The notes under the pieces were generated by a model, which saw only the letters and a program-made list of their open reading frames with translations, made no database searches and was not told where the DNA came from. Position numbers and translations under genes: made by a program. This document shows, piece after piece, positions 63,971-64,000 of a stretch of 64,000 nucleotides of DNA; positions within the stretch are counted from its first letter, which is position 1, and each line of letters begins with the position of its first letter. Source of the stretch: Ryuthela nishihirai (lineage: Eukaryota > Arthropoda > Arachnida > Araneae > Heptathelidae); contig JAWZYU010000005.1 of the NCBI GenBank assembly GCA_038380435.1, positions 35,672,001 to 35,736,000 on the forward strand, in the 5' to 3' direction.

Positions 63971-64000
63971 TTTTACACAACCTGAAATAATAATTGTTCA

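Noticed and set aside
1..64000. LTR retrotransposons or endogenous viral sequences
   Set aside because: No paired long direct repeats, primer-binding sites, or gag/pol-type frames were seen. The only reverse transcriptase is of the non-LTR type.

Overview
This 64 kb window is eukaryotic nuclear DNA. It is AT-rich and gene-poor, and most of what can be recognised is mobile DNA. No intact protein-coding gene was found. Evidence for a metazoan: tRNA-derived SINEs with internal Pol III boxes and 10-14 bp target-site duplications (TSDs); decayed Tc1/mariner, hAT-type and pogo-like DNA transposons; and an APE-type non-LTR retrotransposon. The combination suggests an invertebrate, probably an arthropod (possibly a chelicerate). 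That is inference; the species cannot be named from the sequence.

Two SINE families dominate. SINE-A (about 388 bp, over 50 full or partial copies, roughly a quarter of the window) has a tRNA-Thr(CGU)-like head (A box TGGCTCAGTCGG, B box GGTTCGAGTCC), a long conserved body and a 3' tail of AACCC repeats. SINE-B (about 200 bp, 25 copies) has another tRNA-like head (A box TGGCCGAGTGG, B box GGTTCGAGCCC) and a tail ending CTGCTTGAGGGGGTATTTATTT. One SINE-B relative carries a tRNA-Ile(UAU) head that still contains its intron. '+' means head to tail along the given strand. Borders are good to a few bases; where a TSD is quoted they are better.

Layout. 1-9 kb: SINE-A copies, a dead Tc1-like element (3257-4456) and two stem-loop repeats. 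9.5-24 kb: an old DNA transposon holding both SINEs, a hAT MITE (12021-12290), a perfect 216-bp palindromic MITE (14109-14324), and long unassigned AT-rich DNA with GC-richer patches. 24.5-28 kb: a Tc1-like transposon (24510-26421) carrying a palindromic MITE, a LINE tail and a SINE-A, followed by a SINE-A copy that brought along 45 bp of that transposon. 28-44 kb: dense SINEs, a pogo-like MITE, hAT elements (one keeping the N-terminus of a ZBED-type transposase) and a mariner-like element (about 38545-39945). 44.2-46.9 kb: a 5'-truncated RTE-like LINE inserted in a minisatellite and interrupted by a hAT MITE. 47-64 kb: more SINEs, some as inverted pairs, a 28-30 bp minisatellite (54150-54600), unassigned GC-rich DNA (55480-56280) and a tRNA-like hairpin element (63461-63629).

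The parts do not form a pathway. The window is best read as a nested insertion record in intergenic or intronic DNA. The most unusual points are SINE-A copies truncated at the 5' end yet flanked by TSDs, a candidate 5' transduction, the intron-bearing tRNA-Ile SINE, the tRNA-like element with 33-bp inverted ends, the perfect palindrome, and a T5 run inside SINE-B that should stop Pol III.
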